Below are positions 41,954-50,687 of a stretch of DNA of 64,000 nucleotides, one piece after another. The stretch covers positions 186,001-250,000 of the forward strand of contig NZ_SPQQ01000001.1 in assembly GCF_004766045.1 (NCBI RefSeq), written 5' to 3'. Position 1 is the stretch's first letter, and every line of letters begins with the position of its first letter. The DNA comes from Desulfosporosinus fructosivorans (lineage in GTDB: Bacteria > Bacillota > Desulfitobacteriia > Desulfitobacteriales > Desulfitobacteriaceae). The position numbers and the translations under genes are program-made. Under the pieces are notes generated by a model, which was not told the DNA's origin, did not search any database, and worked only from the letters and a program-made list of their open reading frames with translations.

Positions 41954-42614
41954 TTGTATACGTACTGCCATAATGAACCGATAATGTACAGTGACCCTAC
42001 AGGACATTCTTGGTTAAGTACTATTATTTCAGTAGGGAAGAGTGTCGTGCGAGCTATAGGGTCAGCTAGTAAGAGTAATAAAGGTAAAAGCAATTCTAGT
42101 AGTAGTTCCTCGGGAAATGGAAGTTCTTCCAATAATAGTACTGCAGGTAATAGTGGGTTTTTATCAAGCGTTGTTAATACAATAAGTAGTATGCTATTTG
42201 GAAATAACCAGAGCTCAGATAACACTACGGTTCAACGACCTTCGCCATCATCGCAAATATCAAAACTAGTTAGTGATATCAATCATATAGTTAATTCTGG
42301 TCTTACTTACTACGATACTCAGGGGACGAGTAAAGCTGATGGAGCAACTAATAGGACAAAGTTTACCGTTATGGGTGGGGGGGAATCCTTATCCAATGGG
42401 TAATAGTACAGGTTTCTTTTCAGGTTTGGGGGACTGGTGGGATAACTATCAACAGTGGAGAGAAGAACTTAGTTATGAGAATGCAAGGTTTGTTGTAGAG
42501 ATAACCTACACGAATGTTGATCTAGACAGCCCAGAGGGGTCAAATACAGTTAGTATCACTGCCTACGATGATAAGGATCTGCTATTGCAGACTAAGAGCT
42601 TCAAAGTAGAATGA
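41954..42614 (+). pseudogene. RHS-repeat C-terminal tail with poly-G frameshift
   Basis: The frame opens directly at the end of an RHS core (YTYCHNEPIMYSDPTGH), so the long upstream repeat body is missing; a stop lies three codons before. The tail (Ser/Asn-rich, then SDINHIVNSGLTYYDTQGTS) is the variable region that carries the toxin in RHS proteins. At 42377-42383 a run of seven G ends the frame 14 bases later in another register. Removing one G joins it to the 42339-42614 frame (NPYPMGNSTGFFSGLGDWWD, then ENARFVVEITYTNVDLDSPE), giving a tail of about 220 residues. I recognise no named toxin domain. Confidence 0.75.
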
Positions 42615-42652
42615 GGTCCCGGTCTGCTAATTAAAGAATAACTTTACAAAAG

Positions 42653-42693
42653 AATAGTCACCGGTTTTGGATTGTTCCAAGCCGGGGACTATT
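42653..42693. terminator. Hairpin after the RHS tail
   Basis: AATAGTCACCGG pairs imperfectly with CCGGGGACTATT around about 17 bases. It probably ends the RHS transcript. Confidence 0.55.
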
Positions 42694-42902
42694 TCGCCGG
42701 AGGGACCCTCTAAGCTTGGTGAGGGCATTGATTTAGTGATTTACTGAAGGATAATCAACAACTGAAGGGTTCTCCAGCCAGATTATTGCTTATGGTTTCT
42801 TCGATTATTACTAGCTTTTTCTATAAAATTACTTCGTTATACGTTTTCTTTCGTCAGTTAACCGCCTGGAATTTAGAGCTGTCAATAGCAATTAGTTCCC
42901 GT

Positions 42903-43148
42903 TCATACAGCTGCAGCCCCATACATATTTCGTAAATTTCTTAAAGATTGTTTAAGACATTTGGCATTATTCTTACGGAGGTCTACTATGGTTCGGAAAT
43001 CTGGTGTCAGGTAGTTGAGCAGATAAAAAAGTTCAATATTGCATCCGCATTCTAAATTCAACAAGGCTACTATATCGAATGGTTTTGTTGATGGGCCTTT
43101 CGTCATAGTAAAATCAGATTCTTTCCTTATCATCTTTGAGGGAATCAA
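42903..43148 (-). pseudogene. IS1182-like transposase fragment
   Basis: The 81-residue frame contains NIELFYLLNYLTPDFRTIVDLRKNN, which matches the conserved early region of IS1182-type DDE transposases (a W/F-L-L-x-L-T-P-D-x-x-T-I-A-D-F-R-K motif). The flanking residues do not fit and both ends are lost. It is a decayed insertion sequence fragment; no terminal inverted repeats were found. Confidence 0.65.
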
Positions 43149-43149
43149 T

Positions 43150-43171
43150 AAGCACCCCGTTCGGGGTGCTT
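43150..43171. terminator. Terminator hairpin
   Basis: AAGCACCCCGA/TTCGGGGTGCTT forms a perfect compact stem with A- and T-rich flanks. It terminates the minus-strand lipoprotein gene. Confidence 0.85.
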
Positions 43172-43176
43172 ATTTT

Positions 43177-43737
43177 CTATCGTATTTTTACTTGAGCAGT
43201 TTGATCATTTAACTGGAAAATCACATTTATTCCCGCTGAATCATCAGCTACTTTATCAGGAACCTTAATAACTGTAAACCCTTTGTTACTAGCCAATGGT
43301 TGTATCCAATCATTAGCTAAATCTCCATCAAATAAAGTCTTAGTATTTTTGTATTCATATTTATCATTATAAACAACCTTAATAGATACACCATCTATTG
43401 TTTTAATGAAGCCATCTGCTTTTGTTCCGTTGTTAGTTACATTAAGTCTAAGTATTAAATATTTATTTCCATCTTCGGTAGATGAAGACATGCTTTCTCT
43501 TTTGTTTGTAACAGTTTTATTAAATTCAAATGACTCTAGAGTCACATCCCAGTCTTTTAATTTAAACTTTTCGCCGATTGCTAAATTCTTAGCTGAAACA
43601 TTTTTACTTTCATCATTCTTTTTTTCCTGTACTTGTGGACTATCACTTTGCTTCACATTACTTGAACTGCTTTGACTACCACAACCTACTACAAGAATCA
43701 TTACCATTATCAATAGCCCGACTATTAACTTTCTCAT
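43177..43737 (-). CDS. DUF4352 lipoprotein
   Basis: This 186-residue protein has a lipoprotein signal with lipobox VVGCG (about residue 17-20), a low-complexity Ser/Gln/Lys spacer (20-50) and a DUF4352 beta-sandwich of about 125 residues (LAIGEKFKLKDWDVTLESFE, then KYLILRLNVTNNGTKADGF). This Ig-like domain is common on Gram-positive surface lipoproteins, where it is thought to mediate binding; no enzyme activity is known. It is monocistronic and ends at the strong hairpin. Confidence 0.9.
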   Translation of the reverse strand: MRKLIVGLLIMVMILVVGCGSQSSSSNVKQSDSPQVQEKKNDESKNVSAKNLAIGEKFKLKDWDVTLESFEFNKTVTNKRESMSSSTEDGNKYLILRLNVTNNGTKADGFIKTIDGVSIKVVYNDKYEYKNTKTLFDGDLANDWIQPLASNKGFTVIKVPDKVADDSAGINVIFQLNDQTAQVKIR

Positions 43738-43825
43738 AATCCACGCTCCTCATATTTCTAAATTATAGCAAACAGTGTAACAAAATAAATATTTGTATTT
43801 ACTTAAAATTTGTTCTTATAGATAG

Positions 43826-44209
43826 CTAGTGGTTAACAGTATTGACAACCTGAACATTATTTTCATTGATATTCTTTAGTTTTACGAAGCCAATAAAACT
43901 TAAAATAATTTGCAATAACACAAATGGAGTATATATAATCATTGCCAGTGCTGAAACACAATAAAGAATTCCTCCTGTTAAAGCAGCCCATCTTAAGTTT
44001 ATAGCCCATCCTAAAATATTGAAAAATACCGCAAGAACAACAATCAAAACATGAGGTAATAATAGTGCGATACCAAATCCAACACCTATAGCCGTCGCAG
44101 CTGACTGGGTCGTAGCACTTGCAGCGGACGAGAAGCAGTATTGCAGTATGTATATCGCGTATACTAAACCGAGAATCCAACTGACTAACAAAGCTGTACT
44201 TCTTTTCAT
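43826..44209 (-). CDS. Small four-helix membrane protein
   Basis: This 127-residue protein has four hydrophobic segments (about residues 5-27, 40-62, 68-88, 92-112) and a polar C-terminal tail (KLKNINENNVQVVNTV). It has no catalytic residues. It starts after GGAGGTTAAATGTTG. Such short membrane proteins often accompany DUF4352 lipoproteins or toxin-immunity loci, but I do not recognise the family. Confidence 0.7.
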   Translation of the reverse strand: MKRSTALLVSWILGLVYAIYILQYCFSSAASATTQSAATAIGVGFGIALLLPHVLIVVLAVFFNILGWAINLRWAALTGGILYCVSALAMIIYTPFVLLQIILSFIGFVKLKNINENNVQVVNTVNH

Positions 44210-44443
44210 TTCAACATTTAACCTCCAAAATATTAATATATCGTTAACTTGATTATCTCATAAATACCTTGCGAAATTGCGCGAAATAGGGAATATTAGT
44301 ATTAAAAAAGGCATCTTCGACATTAAGGGCTGAGCGATGCGGTGATTATTGAAATTGTTCATGGCATCAAAGAAATCATTATCGAGCTTATAAACAGAAA
44401 ATACCAGACAATAGCTTATCTCGACGAAAGGTAGGGCAAAAAA
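44210..44443. other. Intergenic region without a gene
   Basis: No frame with a ribosome binding site was seen. The CGAAAGGTAGGG just before 44444 is the ribosome binding site of the next gene. Confidence 0.4.
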
Positions 44444-44632
44444 GTGGCTCAATTAACAAAAAACCAGATGGCTGATTATCAGCAGTTTTGTCACGATAGA
44501 AATAATGGCCGCGGTTTAACCCTAGACGGCCTGCGTTTTATATGTGAGGCAAATAATTATGACGCAGAAGCTATTGGAAAGCACTTTCTTGATGTGTTGC
44601 CGAAGGTTTGCCCAAAGGAGAGCTATCAATGA
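44444..44632 (+). CDS. Small protein upstream of the AbiH fragment
   Basis: This 62-residue protein starts at GTG after AGGTAGGG and overlaps the next gene by 4 bases (ATGA). It is helical with a central LTLDGLRFICEANNYDAEAIGKHFLDVLPK; there is no known domain. The tight coupling to AbiH suggests that it was a partner (for example an antitoxin) of the abortive infection protein. The gene itself looks intact. Confidence 0.65.
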   Translation: MAQLTKNQMADYQQFCHDRNNGRGLTLDGLRFICEANNYDAEAIGKHFLDVLPKVCPKESYQ

Positions 44633-44808
44633 AACTCTTTATTATCGGGAACGGATTTGATATTGGTCATGGCCTTCCAACAGGATATTGGGACTTTAGG
44701 ACTTTTCTCGATTTGGTGCGCCCAGAGTTTTTAAAGTCTTTTGAGGAGCACTATGTTATTTATCCGGGAATGAGCGATGAGGGAAAGAAAAAAACACGGA
44801 AGTCTTAA
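44629..44808 (+). pseudogene. AbiH-type abortive infection gene, truncated
   Basis: It starts at the ATG after AAAGGAG. MKLFIIGNGFDIGHGLPTGY matches the conserved N-terminus of AbiH phage-defence proteins, which have a glycine-rich nucleotide-binding-like start and are usually 300-400 residues. Only 59 residues remain before a stop next to an A-run (GAAAGAAAAAAACACGG, about 44784-44799). The following sequence belongs to another protein. The system is therefore dead here. Confidence 0.8.
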
Positions 44809-44810
44809 CC

Positions 44811-45005
44811 GTGGATGTCATCAGAGCTCATCAGGGGAATTATTACAACGCTAAGACCAGTCCTAGCAAAAGTTGGAATGCTAAATTTGGGAAGTTTCTT
44901 AAGGACAATCAAGCGAGACTCAATTTGCGAGAAATTAAGAAGGATGTAAACACATTTGACGATAATCACAAACCAACTTCATGCTCGTTATGGGAAATAT
45001 TATAG
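44811..45005 (+). pseudogene. Orphan C-terminal coding fragment
   Basis: A 64-residue frame (open since about 44785 without a stop) ends in ESWNAKFG-like KSWNAKFGKFLKDNQARLNLREIKKDVNTFDDNHKPTSCSLWEIL. The residue pattern looks like a real protein end, and I believe that it is the tail of a larger gene whose body was deleted together with the AbiH tail. The parent family is not identified. Confidence 0.45.
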
Positions 45006-45060
45006 GGTATTCAAGATAAGAGTACCTATAATTATATTACACATTTGACTTAAAAATGTG

Positions 45061-45092
45061 TAAAGAACGCCATAACGGAAAGGCGTTCTTTT
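45061..45092 (+). terminator. Terminator hairpin
   Basis: AAAGAACGCC pairs with GGCGTTCTTT around ATAACGGAAA, followed by TAG. It follows the orphan fragment. Confidence 0.8.
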
Positions 45093-45094
45093 AG

Positions 45095-45460
45095 ATAATT
45101 GTCGATGACTTTTTGTATCCTGAAAATGGAGACATAAAACAAAATTTATTTGGGGTCAATGTTTTAAGTGGAAAAAAGTTTTTTAAATGTATATCAAGAG
45201 ATAGTTATTACATGATATTTGCTGATATAAAAGCGTATCCTATAGGCAATGAACGAGCTGAAATAAAGACATTTGAAGATTTTTTAGAAAGTAGTTGCGA
45301 AATGGTTTTTATGTGTACGGATTCAATATTTATTGAGTTTTACAGTAAAGACAGAAAGGTACTGGATAAGGTATATAATAATTGCATAGGAAATGATTTT
45401 GAAAAAGTAGTATACAAGACTGCTGCGGATGTTTCAGGGAGAGGTTTTATTGCTTGGTAG
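45095..45460 (+). pseudogene. DUF2691-like gene, 5'-truncated
   Basis: The frame reads DDFLYPENGDIKQNLF, then YYMIFADIKAYPIGNERAEIKTFEDFLESSCEMVFMCTDSIFIEFY and VYKTAADVSGRGFIAW, which matches the latter two-thirds of DUF2691, a family of about 150 residues typical of Bacillus toxin-immunity islands. The first 35 or so residues are missing. The frame runs from a terminator hairpin, and the only available starts (a TTG at 45113 within the domain) have no ribosome binding site. I interpret it as a truncated immunity-type gene. Confidence 0.65.
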
Positions 45461-45601
45461 GAATATAGAAAATCTCAATAAAACAATAAGAATTTGTACA
45501 ACAGAAACCAATGTTATATTGATAACGGTAGACCCTATTTCTTATACAACAACTAAGAAGTATTAGATACTCCCGAATTTAAGTTGAATAGGTGATATAA
45601 C

Positions 45602-46066
45602 TTGAATGAGATTTTCACAATTGTTAATAAAGGAAACAAAGGGGAACTATTAAAATTGCTAAATACTGGTTTTGATGTGAGTGTGCAGGAAAAGCATGGA
45701 AGAACACCACTAATGGATGCGGTAATAAATAAGGATATGGAGATTGCAAGAATTATAATTCAAAAAGGTGCAAATGTGAATTTGCAAGATTCCAGAGGGC
45801 TGTCAGCTTTACATTTTGCAGCTCAGAACTATTTGTTAGATATTGCTCAGATACTTTTGCAAAACCAAGCAAGAGTAGATATACAGGATATTCATGGAAA
45901 CACTCCTTTGAATGATGCTGTTTTCAATTCTAGAGAAAAAGGTGAAATGATCAAATTACTCCTTGCAAAAGGAGCGGACAAAGATTTGAAAAACAAGCAT
46001 GGAGTGTCGCCACGACAGCTAGCAAGCACAATTGGGAACTATAATGTTGCACAGTTCCTTGAATAG
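45602..46066 (+). CDS. Ankyrin-repeat protein
   Basis: This 154-residue protein starts at TTG after AGGTGATATAAC. It has four ankyrin repeats (HGRTPLMDAVINKDMEIARIIIQKGANVNLQD, RGLSALHFAAQNYLLDIAQILLQNQARVDIQD, HGNTPLNDAVFN with KLLLAKGADKDLKN, and a capping HGVSPRQLASTIGNYNVAQFLE). Ankyrin proteins bind other proteins; small ones like this are frequent as immunity proteins in RHS/WapA toxin loci of Firmicutes. That fits the RHS tail 3 kb upstream. No promoter was assigned. Confidence 0.88.
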   Translation: MNEIFTIVNKGNKGELLKLLNTGFDVSVQEKHGRTPLMDAVINKDMEIARIIIQKGANVNLQDSRGLSALHFAAQNYLLDIAQILLQNQARVDIQDIHGNTPLNDAVFNSREKGEMIKLLLAKGADKDLKNKHGVSPRQLASTIGNYNVAQFLE

Positions 46067-46282
46067 CAAAATATATGACGATAGATATAAAAGAACCAAC
46101 CGCCGAATAACGTCAATATACAAAACAAATCGGTTGGATTGCAAAATGCCTATTCCATTGATCGACATATTACCTAGCCAAGTTCTACACAACTTTTTGG
46201 CCATTGATTGCACCATTGAGGAACAAGAGGTACTTTTAGAGTATTGCATTAGTAGTTTACACTTTAAATGGTTTCGGCGTAC

Positions 46283-46316
46283 TGGTCTAGACAACTCGAC
46301 AACTATATGTTATATT
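46283..46316 (+). promoter_or_regulatory. Promoter with NagR-like operator
   Basis: TGGTCTAGACAA (46283-46294) resembles the TGGTCTAGACCA core of GntR/NagR (YvoA) operators. It overlaps the -35 hexamer TAGACA (46288-46293). A 17-base spacer leads to TATATT (46311-46316), 36 bases before the GntR gene. This suggests autoregulation of the amino-sugar operon. Confidence 0.55.
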
Positions 46317-46351
46317 AAGTGTATGAAAATTCGAAATAGGGAGGTGAGAGA

Positions 46352-47077
46352 ATGAAGATTGATAAGACTAGTGCGGTTCCTATTTACTTTCAATTAAAGA
46401 CCTTGATTCAAGAAGGGATCTCGTCGGGAGAATATCCTGTGGGCATGTGTCTACCGTCTGAACGGGAATATTGTGAGGAATATGGTATTAGTCGGATGAC
46501 CGTTCGGCAAGCAATCTCTGAGCTGGTGAATGAAGGTTTGTTGCGGCGGGAGAGAGGTAAAGGCACTTATGTTTCCCAACCGAAGATTGAACAGGGGCTT
46601 CAAATGCTAACTAGCTTTACAGAGGACATGAAGCGGCGAAATATGCAGCCGGGAACCAGGCTCATTCACATGATCACTTGTCCGGCAAAAGGTCGTGTCG
46701 CCAGGCAACTTGGTATCGAGGACGGAGACAGTGTGTATGAGATCAAACGTCTAAGGCTAGCTGACGATGAACCAATGGCAATTGAGACCGCTTATGTTCC
46801 TATCTGTTATTTGCCGAATTTTACTGAGGAAAAGGTGGCATCAGGTTCGCTGTATGAGGTAATGCGGGAGAGAGGCATCGAAATATCACACGCTACCCAG
46901 ACTTTGGAAGCGTCCCAGGCGAAGGGTACGGAGGCCACTAAACTGAATATCAAAAACAAGGCTTCTGTCCTTTTGATCGAGCGAACGACCTATGCGTCTG
47001 GGGGGCAGGTCGTTGAATTTGTGAAATCAGTTTATCGGGGTGATCGCTACAAATTTGCTATTGACCTGAGGTCATAA
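46352..47077 (+). CDS. GntR/UTRA regulator of amino-sugar operon
   Basis: This 241-residue regulator has an N-terminal GntR winged helix (residues 6-75: PIYFQLKTLIQEGISSGEYPVGMCLPSEREYCEEYGISRMTVRQAISELVNEGLLRRERGKGTYVS) and a C-terminal UTRA ligand domain (95-235, GDSVYEIKRLRLADDEPMAIETAYVP). The arrangement matches NagR/YvoA, which senses GlcN6P or GlcNAc6P. It starts after GGGAGGTGAGAG. It is the first gene of the MurNAc/GlcNAc cluster; the ligand is probably an amino-sugar phosphate. A NagR-like operator lies in its promoter. Confidence 0.93.
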   Translation: MKIDKTSAVPIYFQLKTLIQEGISSGEYPVGMCLPSEREYCEEYGISRMTVRQAISELVNEGLLRRERGKGTYVSQPKIEQGLQMLTSFTEDMKRRNMQPGTRLIHMITCPAKGRVARQLGIEDGDSVYEIKRLRLADDEPMAIETAYVPICYLPNFTEEKVASGSLYEVMRERGIEISHATQTLEASQAKGTEATKLNIKNKASVLLIERTTYASGGQVVEFVKSVYRGDRYKFAIDLRS

Positions 47078-47136
47078 GTTAGAAGATGTAGGAAAAGATA
47101 TCAGTAAAACCCTGAATGTAAGAGGAGGAGAAGACA

Positions 47137-48483
47137 TTGACAAAGGAAAGAGAGTTAGCCGAACAAATCCTTAAAGTCTTTGGTGGTCAGGAGAACATCG
47201 CAGCTGTAAGCTTTTGCATGACGCGTCTCCGTTTGACAGCTGTGGATAAGGCCCAAGTGGATAAAGATGAATTAAAGGGAATCGATGGGGTCCTCGGTCT
47301 AGTGGAATCATCCGGGCAGTTCCAGGTAGTTTTAGGTCCTGGTTTGGTTAATAAGGTGGCCGCGGAGGTTACAAAATTAACCGGAATTCAAATGGGTGAA
47401 GTACAAGATTTAAAGGCCTCGATTGATGATAAAAATCGTACGCCGTTTAAATTATTCCTGCGTAAATTATCCAGCATATTTATCCCGCTTATTCCCGCCA
47501 TTGTGGCCTCCGGCATGATTTCAGGTATAACCAATGTCGCTGTTCGCATGGGCGTGGACCCTAAAGGACTTATAGTCACGATCTTAACGACACTAGGGAG
47601 CGGAATTTTTGTCTACCTTGCTATCTTCGTCGGTATTAATGCCGCGAAAGAATTTGGTGGTACTCCAGCTATGGGCGGATTGGCAGGCGTTCTGTTGATT
47701 AACCCGGCCATTGCTAATATTACAATTGGTGGTGCCGCTTTGCTACCTGGCCGTGGTGGCATTATCGGTGTGTTAATTGTAGCGTGGTTTATGAGTACGG
47801 TGGAGAAACAATTGCGGAAGGTAATTCCAAACTCGATTGATATCATCGTGACCCCTACCTTAACCCTGCTAATCACGGGCTTTGCCACTTACTTCATTCT
47901 ACAACCAGTCGGTGGTTTTCTTTCGGACGGAACTGTATATTTCTTCAAAACCATGCTTGGATACGGTGGGGCACTTGCTGGCCTGGTCCTGGCTGGAACT
48001 TTCCTGCCCTTAGTGATGACTGGCTTGCACCAAGGCTTAACTCCCATCCATATGGAATTTTTGAATACTACAAAAGAAAACCCACTACTTCCCATCTTAG
48101 CCATGGGCGGTGCCGGTCAAGTAGGAGCTGCGTTTGCGATTTACTTTAAGACTAAGAGCAAGAAGCTTAAGAATATCATCAAAGGAGCTTTGCCGGTTGG
48201 GCTCTTGGGAATCGGGGAACCCTTAATTTACGGTGTTACCTTGCCCTTAGGCCGGCCGTTTATCACTGCCTGTATCGGTGCCGCGATTGGTGGAGCAGTA
48301 CAAGCTTCGTTTCACGTTGCTTCCATCGCCATGGGTGTTTCCGGTTTACCATTGACGTTCTTAATCAAGAACGGGAGTGTTCTTTTCTACTTGCTCGGTC
48401 TGGTTGTGGCTTACGTCGCAGGCTTTGTGGTAACTTGGATTGTCGGCTTTGATGATCCTATAGATCCTATAGAGAATGCTTAG
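47137..48483 (+). CDS. murP: PTS EIIBC, MurNAc-type
   Basis: This 448-residue permease starts at TTG after GAGGAGGAGAAGACA. EIIB (1-85) has the phospho-cysteine Cys27 in SFCMTRLRL. EIIC (110-445) has about ten helices with KLSSIFIPLIPAIVASGMISG and GIGEPLIYGVTLPLG. There is no EIIA domain, the hallmark of MurP, SacP and TreP; the soluble EIIA gene at 50688 can supply it. The following mupG-murQ genes point to MurNAc or the disaccharide MurNAc-GlcNAc as substrate, as in the Staphylococcus mupG-murQ-murP-murR operon. Substrate is inferred from context. Confidence 0.87.
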   Translation: MTKERELAEQILKVFGGQENIAAVSFCMTRLRLTAVDKAQVDKDELKGIDGVLGLVESSGQFQVVLGPGLVNKVAAEVTKLTGIQMGEVQDLKASIDDKNRTPFKLFLRKLSSIFIPLIPAIVASGMISGITNVAVRMGVDPKGLIVTILTTLGSGIFVYLAIFVGINAAKEFGGTPAMGGLAGVLLINPAIANITIGGAALLPGRGGIIGVLIVAWFMSTVEKQLRKVIPNSIDIIVTPTLTLLITGFATYFILQPVGGFLSDGTVYFFKTMLGYGGALAGLVLAGTFLPLVMTGLHQGLTPIHMEFLNTTKENPLLPILAMGGAGQVGAAFAIYFKTKSKKLKNIIKGALPVGLLGIGEPLIYGVTLPLGRPFITACIGAAIGGAVQASFHVASIAMGVSGLPLTFLIKNGSVLFYLLGLVVAYVAGFVVTWIVGFDDPIDPIENA

Positions 48484-48530
48484 CAGATAGAAACAAATTG
48501 TTATTTATGGAATGTTAGTGGAGAGAGGTA

Positions 48531-48563
48531 GCAGTCTCCCCTGTTTCTAGAGGGGGAGACTGC
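48531..48563 (+). terminator. Strong intercistronic hairpin between murP and mupG
   Basis: GCAGTCTCCCC pairs with GGGGAGACTGC around 11 bases, without a T-run. It may stabilise the murP end or reduce read-through to mupG rather than stop the operon. Confidence 0.6.
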
Positions 48564-48618
48564 ACCGCATATCTAGGTTTTTAAAATGAATAAGCTTGCG
48601 GTTAGGAGTTGATCATAA

Positions 48619-49701
48619 ATGCTTAGCAAAGGTATCTCCGCTTATGTGGGGATGGGATATACGATTGAAGCTAACCGTGAATATTTGAAGCTTGCCAATC
48701 GAGCTGGTTTTACCAGGCTGTTTACTTCCTTACACATCCCGGAGGCGAATGCGGAGACCCTCCTAGAAGAATTTCAGTCTTTAGTGGTTGAAGCCGTAAA
48801 ATTAGGTTACCAAATTACAGCGGACATTTCGCCCATGGCCTTTAAACTGCTTCAGGCCAGTCTCGATCACCTAGAACCTTTGCGTCGATTAGGAATACAG
48901 GCGCTGCGCTTGGACTTCGGCTTTACCCCGCTGGAAATAGCCCGGATGTCTAGGGAGAGCGGACTTGCGATTGAAATCAATGCCAGCACGGTTAATGAGG
49001 AGTTGCTTAAAGCGATCATGGATGCCGGTGCAGACCCTGCTAAGCTTCAGGCGTGCCACAACTATTATCCTCGACCGGAAACTGGTTTATCATATGATGT
49101 TTTTGCCGAACGTTCAGAGATCTTTCGGAAGTACAAAATACCTGTTTTGGCTTTTATCCCTTCTCGGCAAAACCCGCGAGGCCCTATTTTTGCCGGCCTT
49201 CCAACGTTAGAACAACATCGGTTATGGAAACCATTGCAAGCGGCCAAACATCTGGCGGCAAGTGCCTTAGTCGATGGCATCTTGTTCGGGGATCCGTTGG
49301 CAGAGCCTTTGGAGTTGGCCGCGGTTGGTCAGGTGGATGCTAGCTGTCTAGAGATACAGATAGAGGTGCATCCTGATTTGACAGAGGATGAACGAAACAT
49401 TCTCTTTGCTACTCGACATACCAATCGCTTGGATCCCGGGGAACATGTTGTCCGCTCTCAGGAGGCACGTGGCCTATGTCGGGGAGACATCTTACCCCGT
49501 CCTCCACAGCCCCGTCTGCGTGGCAGCATCACCTTGGACAATTCTCAATATCTGCGTTATATGGGAGAGCTACAAGTCATGAGGCAGTCACTTCCAGCTG
49601 ATCTGCGGGTGAACGTTGTGGGTAAAATAGTACCGGAAGAAGAGTTTCTGCTTGACTGGATTACTCCAGGACGGGCATTTCGATTTAGAGAAAAGAGCTA
49701 G
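48619..49701 (+). CDS. mupG: 6-phospho-N-acetylmuramidase (DUF871)
   Basis: This 360-residue protein is of the DUF871 family, whose Staphylococcus member MupG hydrolyses MurNAc-6-phosphate-GlcNAc. The N-terminal barrel has YTIEANREYLKLANRAGFTRLFTSLHIPE, then LRLDFGFTPLEIARMS and LQACHNYYPRPETGLSYDVF; the C-terminal part (250-355) is the small beta domain. It starts at the ATG after TAGGAGTTGATCATAA. Position between murP and murQ supports cleavage of the imported disaccharide phosphate to MurNAc6P plus GlcNAc. The protein acts in the cytosol. Confidence 0.9.
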   Translation: MLSKGISAYVGMGYTIEANREYLKLANRAGFTRLFTSLHIPEANAETLLEEFQSLVVEAVKLGYQITADISPMAFKLLQASLDHLEPLRRLGIQALRLDFGFTPLEIARMSRESGLAIEINASTVNEELLKAIMDAGADPAKLQACHNYYPRPETGLSYDVFAERSEIFRKYKIPVLAFIPSRQNPRGPIFAGLPTLEQHRLWKPLQAAKHLAASALVDGILFGDPLAEPLELAAVGQVDASCLEIQIEVHPDLTEDERNILFATRHTNRLDPGEHVVRSQEARGLCRGDILPRPPQPRLRGSITLDNSQYLRYMGELQVMRQSLPADLRVNVVGKIVPEEEFLLDWITPGRAFRFREKS

Positions 49702-49731
49702 AAGAACTATAGAAGGGTGGGTGGAGTTTCT

Positions 49732-50637
49732 ATGAACTTGGAAAAACTGTTAACGGAAGCACGTAACCCGGAGACGGAGAATATTGACGAATTAGCAACC
49801 CTAGAAATCTTACGATGTATTAATCAAGAGGACAAGAAAGTCGCGCTAGCCATCGAATTAGTACTACCTCAGATTGCTCAAGCCGTTGATTGGATTGTTG
49901 AGAGCCTGAGTGGGGGAGGTAGGTTATTCTATCTTGGAGCGGGAACAAGTGGTAGAATGGGCATACTTGATGCTTCGGAATGTCCGCCTACTTTCGGAAC
50001 TTCGCCGGATTTAGTGCAGGGGGTTATTGCTGGCGGGGAAAAGGCTGTTTTTCGGGCTGTTGAGGGTGCGGAGGATTCCTTGACCATGGCAGCTGAAGAT
50101 CTGCTAGCCCGGGACTTAAATCCAAGAGATGTGGTCGTAGGAATCGCAGCGAGCGGACGGACGCCTTATGTCATTGGCGGTCTAGAGTATGCCCGCCAGC
50201 TTGGATGTCATACCGTTGCTGTCGTTTGTACGCCGGATTCTGAGATGCAAAAGGTGTCAGAGTTGTCAATTGCAATTTTGGTCGGTCCGGAGGTAATCAT
50301 GGGCTCAACCAGGATGAAAGCGGGTACTGCCCAGAAATTAGTTTTAAATATGCTGACCACGGCGTCCATGATTAGGATGGGCAAAGTGTATGGTAACTTG
50401 ATGGTGGATGTCCAGGCAACCAATAAGAAACTGGTGGAAAGATCGAAACGTATTGTTTGCTTGGCTACCGGCGTCAGTCGAGAGGAAGCAGAGGCAGCCA
50501 TTGTTGCAGCTGGAGGGTCCGTTAAAGTGGCAGTGACCTTGTTGTTGATCGGTAGTTCCGCAGTTGAGGCACAAGAACTTCTAGTGCAAGTGGGTGGGAG
50601 TGTGTCCCAAGCTTTAAGGGTTTTTAAACAAAACTGA
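49732..50637 (+). CDS. murQ: N-acetylmuramic acid 6-phosphate etherase
   Basis: This 301-residue SIS-fold enzyme converts MurNAc6P to GlcNAc6P and D-lactate. The start was placed at the ATG after GGTGGAGTTTCT. Motifs are [35 protein letters not shown] and [18 protein letters not shown], all characteristic of MurQ. The catalytic Glu of DASECPP is present. It feeds NagA, encoded three genes downstream. Length and motifs are normal. Confidence 0.97.
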   Translation: MNLEKLLTEARNPETENIDELATLEILRCINQEDKKVALAIELVLPQIAQAVDWIVESLSGGGRLFYLGAGTSGRMGILDASECPPTFGTSPDLVQGVIAGGEKAVFRAVEGAEDSLTMAAEDLLARDLNPRDVVVGIAASGRTPYVIGGLEYARQLGCHTVAVVCTPDSEMQKVSELSIAILVGPEVIMGSTRMKAGTAQKLVLNMLTTASMIRMGKVYGNLMVDVQATNKKLVERSKRIVCLATGVSREEAEAAIVAAGGSVKVAVTLLLIGSSAVEAQELLVQVGGSVSQALRVFKQN

Positions 50638-50687
50638 GTTTATTGAAGAAAACTGGGTTTATTATAAGGAAGTTGGGAGTGCCAGCC

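Noticed and set aside
46032..46355. 107-codon plus-strand frame before the GntR gene
   Set aside because: It overlaps the ankyrin gene and the promoter/operator region, has no ribosome binding site and no domain.
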